Counted from the first letter of the stretch, positions 1-9,114 are shown. The stretch is 64,000 bases of DNA from Paenibacillus albicereus (GCF_012676905.1 NZ_CP051428.1:4647001-4711000), one strand, 5' to 3'. Numbers and translations: made by a program. Notes: generated from the letters alone by a model not told the origin.

Positions 1-1425
1 GCGCTGCTCCTCCTGCGCCATGCGGACGAAAAATTCCGGCTCCTCGCGGGCCAGCTCCAGCCATGCGGCGACGCAGGACGGGTCGAAGTGGCGGCCGGAC
101 TCGGCCCCGATGAACGCGAGCGCCTGCTCCGGCGTCATCGCTCTCCGGTACGCGCGCTGCGAGGTGAGCGCGTCGTACACGTCGGCGACCGCCGCGATGC
201 GGGCCGGCAGAGGGATCTGCTCGGCCTCGAGCCGGTCGGGATAGCCGCCTCCATCCCAGCGCTCGTGATGCGAGCGGACGACGGCGAGCTCCTGCCGCAT
301 GAAGCCGAGATTGCGGCAGAGCTCGTAGCCGCGCACCGGATGCAGCTCGACGACCTGCCGCTCCTCCGGAGAGAGCGCGGCGGGCTTGTTCAGAATCGCT
401 TCCGGCACGTACAGCTTGCCGACATCGTGCACGATCGCCCCTTGCCCGATCGCGAGCAGCTGCTCCGCCGCCAGCCCCATCTTTTCGCCGAGCTTGAGCG
501 CATAGAGCGCGACGCGGTAGTTGTGCCCGGCCGTATAGCCGTCCTTCTGCTCCGTCGCCTGGATCAAGTCCTCGACGCTCGGAGAGATGCACTTCTGCAG
601 CCACTCCTGCGGCGTCGACCGGTACAGCGCGCGCAGCGCGGCGCTGAGCGATCCTCGGCTGCCCGCCAGCTGCCGGCCCAGTCCCCAGGCGACGGAGCCG
701 AGCGAGAGCAGCAGCAGCACGTGGTAGAGCCACCAGCTGAGACGCCATGGCTCGCCCGTCACCATGACGACTTGTCCGGCGGCCATCCAGCCGCAGCCGT
801 ACAGGATGCCGAGCTGCAGCGGCATGCGCGCGCTGCGGTAGTTCCGGGCGTAGCTCCAGGCGGCGTGGGCGAGCAGCGCCAGCACGAGCCCGGTCAGCAC
901 GGGCCGCGATCCTTGCAGGTCGAGCGCCCAGTCATGCATCGTGTGCGGACCCTGGAGCGAGAAGACGAGGAATGCGAGCAGCAGCGCCGAGTAAGCCGGG
1001 ATGAGCCAGCGCGGGGCGTTGCCCAGCCGCAGGATCAGCCGCCTGGCGACGGGCAGCGAGGACAGCCAGATCCAGCCCGCGGCCGCCAGGATGCCCAGCT
1101 GGCTGGAGACGCCCTGGACGCTGTTATGGTCCATCAGGAAGCCCGGCGTGGCGAGCCCATGCAGCAGGAGCAGCCCCGTCATCGAGATATAGGCGAGCGA
1201 CAGGAACGCGATGCCGAGATTCCGCAGCCGAATCCCGGCGTAGCCGAGGGCGGCGGCGAGCAGCAGCGCCAGGAAGGAGACGCCGCCGACGATATAGAAA
1301 TGAATAGTCGGAGCATGCAGGCGCGGGTCGAGTCCTCCGCTCTCCCGAAGGGCAAGGAACATCCCGAGCGGCAGCAGGAAGGAAACGAGGGCGACCGCCA
1401 TCATCCGGACGACAGGACGGCGCAT
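1..1425 (-). CDS. Membrane-bound HD-GYP c-di-GMP phosphodiesterase (partial, runs off left edge)
   Basis: The first ~240 residues form about seven or eight hydrophobic segments (first one MAVALVSFLLPLG). A cytoplasmic HD-GYP domain follows, with VHDVGKL (HD pair) and HHERWDGGGYP (the GYP signature), so the metal ligands look intact. Known HD-GYP proteins hydrolyse cyclic di-GMP; the membrane part is probably a sensor, but I do not recognise its family. About 475 residues are in the window and the C-terminus lies beyond base 1. ATG at 1425 is chosen because GAGGTGA lies 10 bases upstream; an in-frame ATG at 1452 has no such site. It is divergent from the epimerase gene at 1564. Confidence 0.85.
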   Translation of the reverse strand, partial: MRRPVVRMMAVALVSFLLPLGMFLALRESGGLDPRLHAPTIHFYIVGGVSFLALLLAAALGYAGIRLRNLGIAFLSLAYISMTGLLLLHGLATPGFLMDHNSVQGVSSQLGILAAAGWIWLSSLPVARRLILRLGNAPRWLIPAYSALLLAFLVFSLQGPHTMHDWALDLQGSRPVLTGLVLALLAHAAWSYARNYRSARMPLQLGILYGCGWMAAGQVVMVTGEPWRLSWWLYHVLLLLSLGSVAWGLGRQLAGSRGSLSAALRALYRSTPQEWLQKCISPSVEDLIQATEQKDGYTAGHNYRVALYALKLGEKMGLAAEQLLAIGQGAIVHDVGKLYVPEAILNKPAALSPEERQVVELHPVRGYELCRNLGFMRQELAVVRSHHERWDGGGYPDRLEAEQIPLPARIAAVADVYDALTSQRAYRRAMTPEQALAFIGAESGRHFDPSCVAAWLELAREEPEFFVRMAQEEQR

Positions 1426-1547
1426 ACGTCGGGGTTCACCTCGCGAGCCCATTCGGGCTGATTGGAGTAGCGATCCGTTCGGTTCTTGGCAAAACCTTCA
1501 TTACCGCTAGCATACCGCAATCTGGAAACTTTTCAAGTCATCCCGAC

Positions 1548-1553
1548 AAGGAG
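1548..1553 (+). promoter_or_regulatory. Ribosome binding site deciding a GTG start
   Basis: AAGGAG sits 10 bases before the GTG at 1564. No ATG is available nearby in this frame, so this site fixes the non-ATG start. Confidence 0.7.
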
Positions 1554-1563
1554 CTGAACGCAA

Positions 1564-2448
1564 GTGTCATCCCGTCATCAAGTGAAGATCTACAAAGAAG
1601 CCTACGAAATGGTCGAATTGTCCGAAGCCTCCACCCGCTCGCGGGTGCTGCTCTGCCCCGAGCGCGGGGGCATCGCCTTGGCCTGCCGCCTGAACGGCTA
1701 CGAGCTGTTCTATTTGGACGAGGCGACCTTCCTCGACCCTTCCGCCAACATCCGCGGAGGCAATCCGGTGCTGTTCCCGATCAGCGGCCCGGTCGCCGGG
1801 GGCGAGTACGAGTGGGAAGGAAAGCGCTACGCGATGAAGCAGCACGGCGTCGCGCGCACGGAAGCCTGGAGGATCGCCGATACGTCCGAGGACGGCGTCG
1901 CCTCCGTGACGCTGAGCCTGTCCAGCAGCGAGCGGACGCGCGAGGCGTTCCCGTTCGACTTCGAGCTGCGGTTCACCTATGAGCTCAAGGAAGGGCGGCT
2001 GTCGATCCGCCAGCAGTACCGGAACCTGTCGGACCGGGCCATGCCGATGTATCCGGGCTTCCACCCGTACTTCGCCACCTCCGCCAAGGACCTTCCGTAC
2101 GCGACCGACGCCAAGCGTTACCTCGACTACAACGACGGCCAGGTCAAGCCGTACGAGGGCCGCCTCGATCTCGGACCGATGCAGGAATCGGCCGCGCTGC
2201 TCGATGCTTCCCGGCCGGAGATTTCGTTCCCGCTCGATAGCGGCATCACCGTGACGATGGCTTATAGCGAGGCGTTCAAGTACGTCGTGCTATGGAGCGT
2301 GCCGGGCAAGCCGTTCGTCTGCGTCGAGCCGTGGATGGCGCTGCCCGGAGAGCTGGAGCGCCGCGAGGAGCTCGTGCAGGTGCCGCCCGGCGGCGAGACG
2401 GAAGCGTTCCTGACGCTGCGCGCTGCGCACGGCTCGACCCGAGGCTGA
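1564..2448 (+). CDS. Aldose 1-epimerase (galactose mutarotase) family protein
   Basis: A 294-residue single-domain protein of the galactose mutarotase-like superfamily, which interconverts alpha and beta anomers of aldoses in the cytoplasm. The family's catalytic pattern is visible: His94 in QHGVAR, His167 in GFHPYF and the general base Glu255 in VCVEPW. No signal peptide. The closest subgroup by pattern is the short YeaD/LacX-like epimerases; the true substrate cannot be told. It is monocistronic, with a strong terminator 11 bases after the stop. The start is GTG with AAGGAG upstream. Confidence 0.85.
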   Translation: MSSRHQVKIYKEAYEMVELSEASTRSRVLLCPERGGIALACRLNGYELFYLDEATFLDPSANIRGGNPVLFPISGPVAGGEYEWEGKRYAMKQHGVARTEAWRIADTSEDGVASVTLSLSSSERTREAFPFDFELRFTYELKEGRLSIRQQYRNLSDRAMPMYPGFHPYFATSAKDLPYATDAKRYLDYNDGQVKPYEGRLDLGPMQESAALLDASRPEISFPLDSGITVTMAYSEAFKYVVLWSVPGKPFVCVEPWMALPGELERREELVQVPPGGETEAFLTLRAAHGSTRG

Positions 2449-2458
2449 GCGTTTCCCG

Positions 2459-2498
2459 CCTCCTCTTTCGGCCCTCCGCCGAAGGAGGAGGTTTTTTT
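2459..2498 (+). terminator. Intrinsic terminator after the epimerase gene
   Basis: Arms 2459-2472 and 2478-2491 pair over 14 bases with one mismatch around a 5-base loop, followed by seven T (2492-2498). The T tract overlaps the 3' end of the convergent GNAT gene. Confidence 0.85.
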
Positions 2499-3088
2499 CA
2501 GTCCCGCCGCCGGTGCGCCGCGGCGGGCAGCGGCTGCTCGAACAGGCAAAAGCCGTTCGCGCTCGTGCCGAGCGAGGCGTAGCCGGCCGAACGGTACAGG
2601 GCTTCCAGCTTCGGATTGCCGGCGATGCAGTCGAGGCGGATCGCCTTTTTGCCCGGATGGACCGCCCCCTCCCGCGCCCAGCGCAGGATGGCTCGTCCCA
2701 GCCCGCTGCCGGCATAGGCTCGGGCGACCGCCAGACGATGCAGGTACAGGTACGGCTCATGCCCGCGCTCGCCCCACAGCTCGCGGTCCCAGCCGCCCGG
2801 CTGCCGCAGCAGCAGCACGAGGCCGGCGGGCCGGCCCTTCTCCCGTCCAGGCCCGTCCTGCATATCGCGGAATAGGACCGCCTCTCCCCGCCGGACGGCA
2901 TCGTCCAGGCCGTGGCTGTCCTGTCCCTCCAGCAGTCCGGACCACTGGGACGAGCCGGTGCCGCGCAGCCAGCGCGCGATGCCGACGAGCAGCTCCGACG
3001 CCTCGGCGGCTGTCGCCGGCGTCACGATCTCGGCCGCGAAGCCCTCGGCGGCTTCCGGCTCGCGAATCTCGATTCCTTGCGTACTCAT
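2498..3088 (-). CDS. GNAT-family N-acetyltransferase
   Basis: A 196-residue GCN5-related acetyltransferase. The acetyl-CoA-binding motif A is visible around residues 115-135 (LHRLAVARAYAGSGLGRAIL, with the GxG turn), and the C-terminal NPKLEALYRSAGY segment is the usual motif B. The acceptor substrate is unknown. AAGGAGG lies 8 bases before the ATG. It is convergent with the epimerase gene and divergent from the SDR gene. Confidence 0.85.
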   Translation of the reverse strand: MSTQGIEIREPEAAEGFAAEIVTPATAAEASELLVGIARWLRGTGSSQWSGLLEGQDSHGLDDAVRRGEAVLFRDMQDGPGREKGRPAGLVLLLRQPGGWDRELWGERGHEPYLYLHRLAVARAYAGSGLGRAILRWAREGAVHPGKKAIRLDCIAGNPKLEALYRSAGYASLGTSANGFCLFEQPLPAAAHRRRD

Positions 3089-3134
3089 GCAGGTTCCTCC
3101 TTGTCCTTCCGCCGGGCCGGACCGGTGCTTTTTC

Positions 3135-3160
3135 GGTTGATCCGGGCGGCATCGGGGTAC
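3135..3160 (+). promoter_or_regulatory. Candidate sigma-B-like promoter before the GSP39 homologue
   Basis: GGTTGA (3135-3140), a 14-base spacer, then GGGTAC (3155-3160) resemble the general-stress sigma-B consensus (GTTTAA, 12-14 bases, GGGTAT). The B. subtilis homologue of the downstream gene is a general stress protein, which fits. Whether this organism has a sigma-B is unknown. Confidence 0.4.
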
Positions 3161-3198
3161 ATTTATCCTATCCCACTATACCCCCAAGGAGGTATCCC

Positions 3199-4068
3199 AT
3201 GTCCAGCTCCAACGAAACCGTGAAGACGTTCCCCCCTCAGCACCAGAACAAGCAGCCCGGCATCGAGTCGGAAATGAATCCGCTCCCCGTCTATGCAGAC
3301 CCCGACTATCGCGGGTCCGGCAAGCTCGAAGGCAAGAAGGCGCTCATCACCGGAGGCGACAGCGGCATCGGGCGCGCGGCGGCGATCGCCTTCGCCAAGG
3401 AAGGCGCCGACGTGGCGATCGTCTACCTGAGCGAGGACGCGGACGCGGAGCAGACGAAGCAGGAGATCGAGGCGGCCGGCCGCACCTGCCTGCTGCTGGC
3501 GGGCGATGTCGGCGACGAGGCGTTCGCCAAGGAAGCGGTGAGCCGCACGGTCGAGGCGCTCGGCGGCCTGGACGTGCTCGTGAACAATGCGGCCGAGCAG
3601 CATCCGCAGCCGAAGTTCGAGGACATCACGGCCGAGCAGCTGGAGAAGACGTTCCGCACGAACATCTTCTCGATGTTCCATCTCACCAAGGCGGCGCTCC
3701 CGCATCTGAAGCCGGGCAGCTCCATCGTCAATACCGCCTCCGTCACCGCGTACGAAGGGAATCCGCAGCTGATCGACTACTCGTCCACCAAAGGCGCGAT
3801 CGTCAGCTTCACCCGCGCCCTCTCCAACCACCTGGTGGAGCGCGGCATCCGCGTCAACGGCGTCGCGCCGGGGCCGATCTGGACGCCGCTCATCCCGTCG
3901 ACGTTCGACGAGCAGCATGTGTCCGAGTTCGGCGGCGATACGCCGATGAAGCGCGCCGGCCAGCCGCATGAGCTCGCGCCGGCGTATGTGTACCTGGCGA
4001 GCCGCGACTCGTCGTACGTGTCGGGCCAGATGATCCACATCAACGGCGGCCAGGTGCTGAACGGCTGA
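3199..4068 (+). CDS. ydaD: Short-chain dehydrogenase, general stress protein 39 family
   Basis: A 289-residue SDR oxidoreductase. The N-terminal arm (PPQHQNKQPG) and the Rossmann motif TGGDSGIGRA match B. subtilis GSP39/YdaD and related YhdF-type proteins closely. The NNAA motif and the catalytic YSSTKGA (YxxxK) with an upstream Ser are present, so NAD(P)-dependent alcohol/carbonyl activity is likely; the substrate is unknown. AAGGAGGT lies 7 bases before the ATG. It has its own possible stress promoter upstream and a bidirectional terminator downstream. Confidence 0.9.
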   Translation: MSSSNETVKTFPPQHQNKQPGIESEMNPLPVYADPDYRGSGKLEGKKALITGGDSGIGRAAAIAFAKEGADVAIVYLSEDADAEQTKQEIEAAGRTCLLLAGDVGDEAFAKEAVSRTVEALGGLDVLVNNAAEQHPQPKFEDITAEQLEKTFRTNIFSMFHLTKAALPHLKPGSSIVNTASVTAYEGNPQLIDYSSTKGAIVSFTRALSNHLVERGIRVNGVAPGPIWTPLIPSTFDEQHVSEFGGDTPMKRAGQPHELAPAYVYLASRDSSYVSGQMIHINGGQVLNG

Positions 4069-4104
4069 GCCCAATGCGCCCCGTGCCGATTCTGCGGCGC
4101 TAGC

Positions 4105-4152
4105 AAAAAGGCCTGTCCTCCGAGCTTCCCTCGGAGGACAGGCCTTTTTTTT
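4105..4152. terminator. Bidirectional terminator between convergent genes
   Basis: A near-perfect hairpin whose arms start with AAAAAGGCCTGTCC and end with the complementary bases plus eight T. It serves the SDR gene on the plus strand and the flavoprotein gene on the minus strand. Confidence 0.9.
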
Positions 4153-4211
4153 GCGCTTCGCTTCGATGAGCTGGAGCGGCCGGAGGACGGCCGCTCGCCC
4201 GGCGGCGTCCC

Positions 4212-5120
4212 TCAAGCCGGTCCGAAGTCGGCTTCGGCCAAGTCGCCGCCGATGGAGAAAGCAGCGCGGTTGCCGCTCGCCGCAGCGCCGACGACCTGCG
4301 ACGGCGACATGCCGGCGGTGTCGCCCGCGGCGTAGACGCCCGGCACGCTCGTGCGGCCGTAGCCGTCGACGAGCAGCACGCCGTGCGCGTCATGCGCGCA
4401 GCCGAGCATCGCGCCGAGCGGCGTGCCGAGCATCGCGTCCGGCGTGACGAAGCCGCCGCTGCGCGCGATGCGGCTGCCGTCCGCGAAGCGCACGGCATGC
4501 AGCTTGCCGCCGCTGCCTTCCAGGGCGGCGATCGGCGCGCGGACGACGCGCACGCCGCGGGCTTCCAGCGCCTGCTGCTGCTGCGGGCTGAGCTGCCCGC
4601 GGCCATGCGTGCAGACGAGCAGGTCGCGCGACCAGGCGAGCAGCTGCTTCGCCTGCTGAAACAGATTTCCGCCTGTCGAGATCGCCACCAGCGACGCATC
4701 CCGCAGCTCCCATCCGTCGCAGTACGGACAATTGAACAGCGACGAGCCGTACAGCCCGCGCAGGCCCGGAATGTCGGGCAGCTGCTCCTTGAGCCCGGCC
4801 GCCAGCAGCACGGCCCGCGCCTCGAAGCCGCCCTCTCCTTCCAGGCGCACGCGGAACCTGCCCGCCCGGCCCTCGATCGAAGCCACCTTGCCGGAGCGCA
4901 GCCGGATGCCCGGATAGGCGGCGAGCTCCTCGCGGGCCAGCCGCCGGAGCTCGCCGGGCGGAACGCCGTCCCGCGTCGGAAAGCCGTGCGCGGCAGCCGT
5001 CACCGCGTTGCGCGGCCGGGCGTCGTCGACGACGAGCGCCGATCGCCGGGCCCTGCCCAGCACGAGCGCAGCCGCCAGCCCGGCCGGTCCGCCTCCTACG
5101 ATGGCGCAATCCACGAACAT
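4212..5120 (-). CDS. Thioredoxin-reductase-like FAD/NAD(P) oxidoreductase
   Basis: A 302-residue flavoprotein with the FAD dinucleotide-binding motif VGGGPAGLAAA at residues 8-18 and a redox pair C131-P-Y-C134 in CPYCDGWE. The C-terminal FAD motif (VYAAGDTAG) is also present. This is the overall plan of thioredoxin reductase, but the CPYC instead of CATC active site is typical of the uncharacterised 'NAD(P)/FAD-dependent oxidoreductase' group found in Bacillota and Actinobacteria, so the partner need not be thioredoxin. GGGAGGA precedes the ATG. It appears monocistronic. Confidence 0.85.
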   Translation of the reverse strand: MFVDCAIVGGGPAGLAAALVLGRARRSALVVDDARPRNAVTAAAHGFPTRDGVPPGELRRLAREELAAYPGIRLRSGKVASIEGRAGRFRVRLEGEGGFEARAVLLAAGLKEQLPDIPGLRGLYGSSLFNCPYCDGWELRDASLVAISTGGNLFQQAKQLLAWSRDLLVCTHGRGQLSPQQQQALEARGVRVVRAPIAALEGSGGKLHAVRFADGSRIARSGGFVTPDAMLGTPLGAMLGCAHDAHGVLLVDGYGRTSVPGVYAAGDTAGMSPSQVVGAAASGNRAAFSIGGDLAEADFGPA

Positions 5121-5284
5121 CCGCTCATCCTCCCCCGCTGCTCTTCTTAGGTATCGTATGTGGGCGAGGACAGGTGTAGAAGCGGCGGGCTTCGCGGGAG
5201 CGGGACGAGCTCCGCCGCTCGGGCCGCCGGCATCGGGAGAGCGATGCGCCGCCTAGGCGTTCCAGCTTGGCGCATCGTCCCGTC

Positions 5285-5326
5285 GAAAAGGAGCTGCTCC
5301 CGGTCCATGGACCGGGAGCAGCTCCT
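5285..5326 (-). terminator. Terminator after the VanY-like gene
   Basis: A perfect 18-base-pair inverted repeat (5289-5326, two-base centre) is followed on the minus strand by TTTT. It ends the gene at 5342-6265. Confidence 0.75.
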
Positions 5327-5341
5327 CGTTCTCGATGCGGC

Positions 5342-6265
5342 TTACTTGCTTCCGGACACCGGAACCGCTCCGCCGTAATGCTCCTCCAGCGTGTCGCCGC
5401 TCTCGGCAAGCTTGGCGGCGAGATCGGCGCCGACGTAGCGGATGTGCCATGGCTCGTACTTGTAGCCGGTAATGTCTTCCTTGCCCTCCGGATACCGGAT
5501 GATGAAGCCGTAGTCGGTCGCGTACTTGGCCAGCCATTCGGCTTCCGGCGTGCCGCCGAAGCAGCTCTCGGCCGCGCATTTGCCGTCGATGCCGGACACG
5601 TCGATCGCGAGCCCCGTCTGATGCTCGCTATGCCCGGGGCGCGCGCTGTACTTGTCCGCCGCCTGCACGCCGTCTTTTTTTACGTAAGACTCATACAGCG
5701 TCTTCTGGCGCGACTCGGAGCGGTAGCCGGAGACGCCCGCGAGCTTGATGCCGTCCTTCGCCGCTCCGTCGACGAGCTGCTCGAGCGCTTCCGCCGCTTC
5801 CTTGCGGAGCTTGCGCTTGTCGATCTTGTCCGAGAACGTGAACGGGATATCGGGATAGACGAGATCCTGGGGCACGTATCCTTCGGGCAGCCGGAATTGC
5901 TTGTTGACGAGCGCCGTGGCCATGGCGGCGTTCGCCGTCACTTCGATGGCTTCGTAGAACTTGGAGCCGCCCTTCGCTCCCGCCGGGCTGGCCGGCGGCT
6001 TTTCGCTCGGCTTCTCGCTCGGCTTGTCACTCGGCTTGGCCGACGGCGAGGAGGATGGCGAAGGAGAAACGGACGGAGAAGGCGATTGGGATGGCGAAGG
6101 GGAAGCCAGGCTCTCGTCCCCTCCGGCGGACGCCGGCGGCGACACGGAGGCCGGCGCGCTCGGCGAAGGCTCCGTGCCAGGCGCGGCGCCGCCGGAGCAG
6201 GCGGACAGCGTCAGCGCCGCCGCCAGCATCAGGGCGGACGCGGCGGACATTCGGTTGCTGTTCAT
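5342..6265 (-). CDS. VanY-type D-alanyl-D-alanine carboxypeptidase lipoprotein
   Basis: A 307-residue exported lipoprotein: signal peptide with lipobox LSAC (Cys23), then a Ser/Pro/Lys-rich linker of about 60 residues, then a peptidase M15B (VanY) domain. The zinc ligands are visible as SEHQTGLAID (HxxxxxxD) and EPWHIRYVG. Such enzymes trim the terminal D-Ala of peptidoglycan stem peptides at the outer face of the membrane. No van resistance genes are nearby, so a housekeeping wall role is more likely than glycopeptide resistance. The start ATG is supported by GGAGAT upstream. Confidence 0.88.
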   Translation of the reverse strand: MNSNRMSAASALMLAAALTLSACSGGAAPGTEPSPSAPASVSPPASAGGDESLASPSPSQSPSPSVSPSPSSSPSAKPSDKPSEKPSEKPPASPAGAKGGSKFYEAIEVTANAAMATALVNKQFRLPEGYVPQDLVYPDIPFTFSDKIDKRKLRKEAAEALEQLVDGAAKDGIKLAGVSGYRSESRQKTLYESYVKKDGVQAADKYSARPGHSEHQTGLAIDVSGIDGKCAAESCFGGTPEAEWLAKYATDYGFIIRYPEGKEDITGYKYEPWHIRYVGADLAAKLAESGDTLEEHYGGAVPVSGSK

Positions 6266-6479
6266 GATGGTTCCATCTCCTTGAAGGACGCGTCAGCGCC
6301 CTTGGTTATGATCTGTAGGTGCAGCCGGATAAGTTCAGCTTCCGTTATACCACACAGACGGCGAAACGCGAAGAATGGTTTCACCCTCCCTGCACTTGCC
6401 AAGTTGCGATTGAACTGCCGCCCGCGGAAGTTTATGCTTAGATTTGGAAAAGCTATGTAGTGAAAGGAGCACGACCCGC

Positions 6480-7325
6480 ATGGAAACCAACGCGCCCCGC
6501 AAGGCCCCGTTCGAGCTGAGGCTGAGCGACGGCGGCACGATCCGCGGCGAAGTCCGCTTCGTTCCAAGCGGCGGGCGCAAGCCCGTCGTGCTGATCGCCC
6601 ACGGCTTCAAGGGCTTCAAGGACTGGGGCTTCCTGCCCTATGCCGCCGAGCGGATCGCCAAGGCCGGGTTTTATGCCGTCACCTTCAACTTCTCCCGCAA
6701 CGGCGTCGGCGTCGGCGAGGCGTTCGACGAGCTCAACAAGTTCGCCCTCAATACGTACAGCCGCGAGCTGAGCGATCTGGAGCGGATCATGGCCGCGCTC
6801 GCCGGCCGCGAGCTGCCGCATCCGGAGCAGGCCGACGCCAAGCGGGTCGGCATCTGCGGCCACAGCCGGGGCGGCGGCAACGCGATCGTCTTCGCCTCCG
6901 AGCATCCGATCGTGCGCGCCGCCGTCACCTGGAACGGCATCGCGCGGGCGAACCTGTTCGACGAGGAGTTCGAGGCCGCCGCCCGGAGGGACGGCCAGGC
7001 CTTCGTGCCGAACGCACGCACCGGCCAGCAGATGCCGATCGGCAAGGGTTTTTTCGAGGATCTGGACCAGGGCAGAGAGCGCTTCGACATCCCCGCCCGG
7101 CTCGCGTCGCTGCGCGCCCCCGTTCTTCTGATCCAAGGAGATGCGGACAGCCCGCGGCTGGTCGAGGGGTTCGAACGGCTCCAGGAAGCCGCGCCGCGGC
7201 AGCCGTCCCTGCGTCTTGAAGGAGCAAGCCACACCTTCGGGGCGGTGCACCCGTTCGCCGGCCCGACCCCGGAGCTGGAAGCCGCGCTGGACGCCACGGT
7301 CCGTTTTCTGCAGGAGAAGATGTAA
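6480..7325 (+). CDS. Alpha/beta hydrolase (dienelactone hydrolase/peptidase-like)
   Basis: A 281-residue alpha/beta hydrolase. The oxyanion-region HGFKGFKDWG and nucleophile elbow GHSRGG (Ser129) are clear; Asp in LIQGDADS and His in GASHTF complete a plausible triad. The family covers esterases and small peptidases, so the substrate is not assigned. The ATG at 6480 is preferred because AAAGGAG lies 12 bases upstream; the frame is open to an earlier ATG at 6444 without a site. Stands alone. Confidence 0.85.
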   Translation: METNAPRKAPFELRLSDGGTIRGEVRFVPSGGRKPVVLIAHGFKGFKDWGFLPYAAERIAKAGFYAVTFNFSRNGVGVGEAFDELNKFALNTYSRELSDLERIMAALAGRELPHPEQADAKRVGICGHSRGGGNAIVFASEHPIVRAAVTWNGIARANLFDEEFEAAARRDGQAFVPNARTGQQMPIGKGFFEDLDQGRERFDIPARLASLRAPVLLIQGDADSPRLVEGFERLQEAAPRQPSLRLEGASHTFGAVHPFAGPTPELEAALDATVRFLQEKM

Positions 7326-7369
7326 CGAACGGGATTTCATGTTCCGTTAAGGTAAGCGTTCCCTGGATT

Positions 7370-7378
7370 TGATATGAT
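7370..7378 (+). promoter_or_regulatory. Candidate extended -10 promoter before the parvulin gene
   Basis: TGATATGAT is an extended -10 box 60 bases before the start codon. No good -35 box is seen. Confidence 0.35.
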
Positions 7379-7438
7379 GCGAGAAGCGAACGATCCGGGA
7401 CAAGTCCCGCTCACACACAGAAGGGAGTCAATTGACGA

Positions 7439-8755
7439 ATGGCAGACAAGAAGAACGATCCGCTTGACGCGAACGGCAACGACCATCTGACGCCGGAGGA
7501 TACGCAGACGCGCGAAGGCGCGGACTTCGCCGGCGATTCCGGCAGCGAGCGCCGCGAGGAGACGATTCAGGCCGAGGAGGACGTCGAGGCGCGCCGTACG
7601 GATGACGCCCTCCGCCAGGCGGAGTACGATGCGGAGGTCCACACCGCCGATCCGGAGCGAGCGTTCGGCTCGGTGCCGGTGACCCCGGTCGCGGGCGCGG
7701 CCGACCTGCCGCTCGACAACGAGGGCGTCATGGGCGACGGCGACGGCGGCCGTCCGAAGCGCTCCGGCGCGACGACCGGCTGGATGATCGCTTCCCTCGT
7801 GCTGGCGGTCGGACTCATCATCGCGCTCGTCAGCCTCTTTTCCGACAAGGGCGGGGATGCGGTCGCGACGGTCAACGGCGAGAAGATCACGAAGGACGAG
7901 CTCTACGACATGCTCGCACCGACGTACGGCAAGTCCGCTCTCGACCAGCTCGTGACGATGAAGCTCGTCGACCAGGAAGCCGACACCAAGAACGTCACGG
8001 TCACCGAAGAAGAGCAGAACGCCGAGCTGGAGGACATCAAGAAGAACTTCACTTCCGAGGCCGAGTTCGAGTCCGCGCTGGCGCAGTCCGGCATGTCGCT
8101 CGAAGACCTCAAGAAGCAGATGCTCATGCAGGTGCAGATGCGCAAGCTGCTCGTCGACCAGGTCAAGGTGTCGGATGAGGATATCCAGAAGAACTATGAC
8201 GAGAACAAGGAAAGCTTCGCCACGCCGGAGCAGGTCCAGGCATCCCACATCCTCGTCGCGACGAAGGAAGAAGCGGATGCGATCGAGAAGCAGCTCAAGA
8301 ACGGCGGCGACTTCGCGGCGATCGCCAAGGAGAAGTCCACCGATACGGGCAGCGCGGCGAACGGCGGCGACCTCGGCTTCTTCGGCAAGGGCTCCATGGT
8401 GCCGGAGTTCGAGGAAGCGGCCTTCAGCATGAAGATCGGCGAGATCAGCGCTCCGATCAAGTCCGACTACGGGTACCACATCATCAAGCTGGTCGACCGC
8501 AAGGAACCGACGACCCCTTCGCTTGAGGACAAGAAGGAAGAAATCAAGAAAACGCTGGAGAACCAGCAGCTGAGCACGCTGTCTCAGACGCTGATTACCG
8601 ATCTGCGCGCCAAGGCGACGATCACGAATACGCTCGACCCTTCGCAGAACACGAACGGCAGCGCGGCCGAGAACGCCGGCGCCGAAAACGCGCCTGCGGA
8701 GAACGCTCCGGCCGATAACGCTCCGGCTGAGAACGCCGCAAGCAACACGAATTAA
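7439..8755 (+). CDS. Membrane-anchored parvulin-type peptidyl-prolyl isomerase (PrsA/SurA-like)
   Basis: A 438-residue folding factor for exported proteins. A long acidic cytoplasmic N-terminus (1-112) precedes one membrane anchor (about 113-134). A SurA_N-like chaperone region follows (141-260), then a parvulin domain (about 262-365, with [23 protein letters not shown] and GYHIIKL). Unlike classical PrsA it is not a lipoprotein: there is no lipobox, and the anchor is internal. The C-terminus is a low-complexity tail of repeated ENAPA units. AAGGGAG lies 12 bases before the ATG. Terminator directly after. Confidence 0.88.
   Translation: MADKKNDPLDANGNDHLTPEDTQTREGADFAGDSGSERREETIQAEEDVEARRTDDALRQAEYDAEVHTADPERAFGSVPVTPVAGAADLPLDNEGVMGDGDGGRPKRSGATTGWMIASLVLAVGLIIALVSLFSDKGGDAVATVNGEKITKDELYDMLAPTYGKSALDQLVTMKLVDQEADTKNVTVTEEEQNAELEDIKKNFTSEAEFESALAQSGMSLEDLKKQMLMQVQMRKLLVDQVKVSDEDIQKNYDENKESFATPEQVQASHILVATKEEADAIEKQLKNGGDFAAIAKEKSTDTGSAANGGDLGFFGKGSMVPEFEEAAFSMKIGEISAPIKSDYGYHIIKLVDRKEPTTPSLEDKKEEIKKTLENQQLSTLSQTLITDLRAKATITNTLDPSQNTNGSAAENAGAENAPAENAPADNAPAENAASNTN
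8668..8743 (+). repeat. 15-base tandem repeat coding an ENAPA tail
   Basis: Four to five imperfect copies of a 15-base unit (GAGAACGCTCCGGCC-like) encode [10 protein letters not shown] repeats at the end of the parvulin. Confidence 0.7.
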
Positions 8756-8760
8756 AGGCA

Positions 8761-8808
8761 AAAAGCTCTTGCCCCGGTCCCGGGTGGACCGGAGGGCAAG
8801 AGCTTTTT
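8761..8808 (+). terminator. Terminator after the parvulin gene
   Basis: AAAAGCTCTTGCCC pairs with GGGCAAGAGCTTTT around an inner GGTCC/GGACC stem, followed by seven T. Confidence 0.9.
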
Positions 8809-9114
8809 TTGCTGCCGGATGGAACTTGGGCGCGGAGAGCCGCGCTCCTTCGGACGAAGCCTCTCCGGCATTGCGGCCGAACCTCTGCCCTCCCACTTCT
8901 GCAGCTCGATTTTTCGCGCTGCTGCCTTGAACCGAGCGGTCGGGTGCAACAACTAAAAGTCGAGTTGCTCGGTTTTTCCGCGCTACTCTGCCGTTAGGGC
9001 GTATGCTAGAGACCAGCGGGGAGCCGGGTTGCGGCGTGGCTGCAGCGGACAGAGCCTTCCGGCGGACACCTGCGGGCAACGCCTGCACAGCCCGCGCTTA
9101 GCCGACCGACTCGG
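8809..9114. other. Intergenic stretch with an imperfect direct repeat
   Basis: No credible gene is seen on either strand. It holds two similar units, CTCGATTTTTCGCGCTGCTG (8905-8924) and CTCGGTTTTTCCGCGCTACT (8968-8987). A GTGCAACAACTA word lies between them. This may be a copy of a dispersed intergenic element. Confidence 0.4.

Noticed and set aside
5289-5326. Perfect 38-base palindrome considered as an operator
   Set aside because: Position after the VanY gene and the TTTT tail fit a terminator better.
5342-6265. VanY plus VanW (23307) as a glycopeptide resistance system
   Set aside because: They are 17 kb apart, with no vanR/S/H/A/X genes; both families are widespread in Bacillota.
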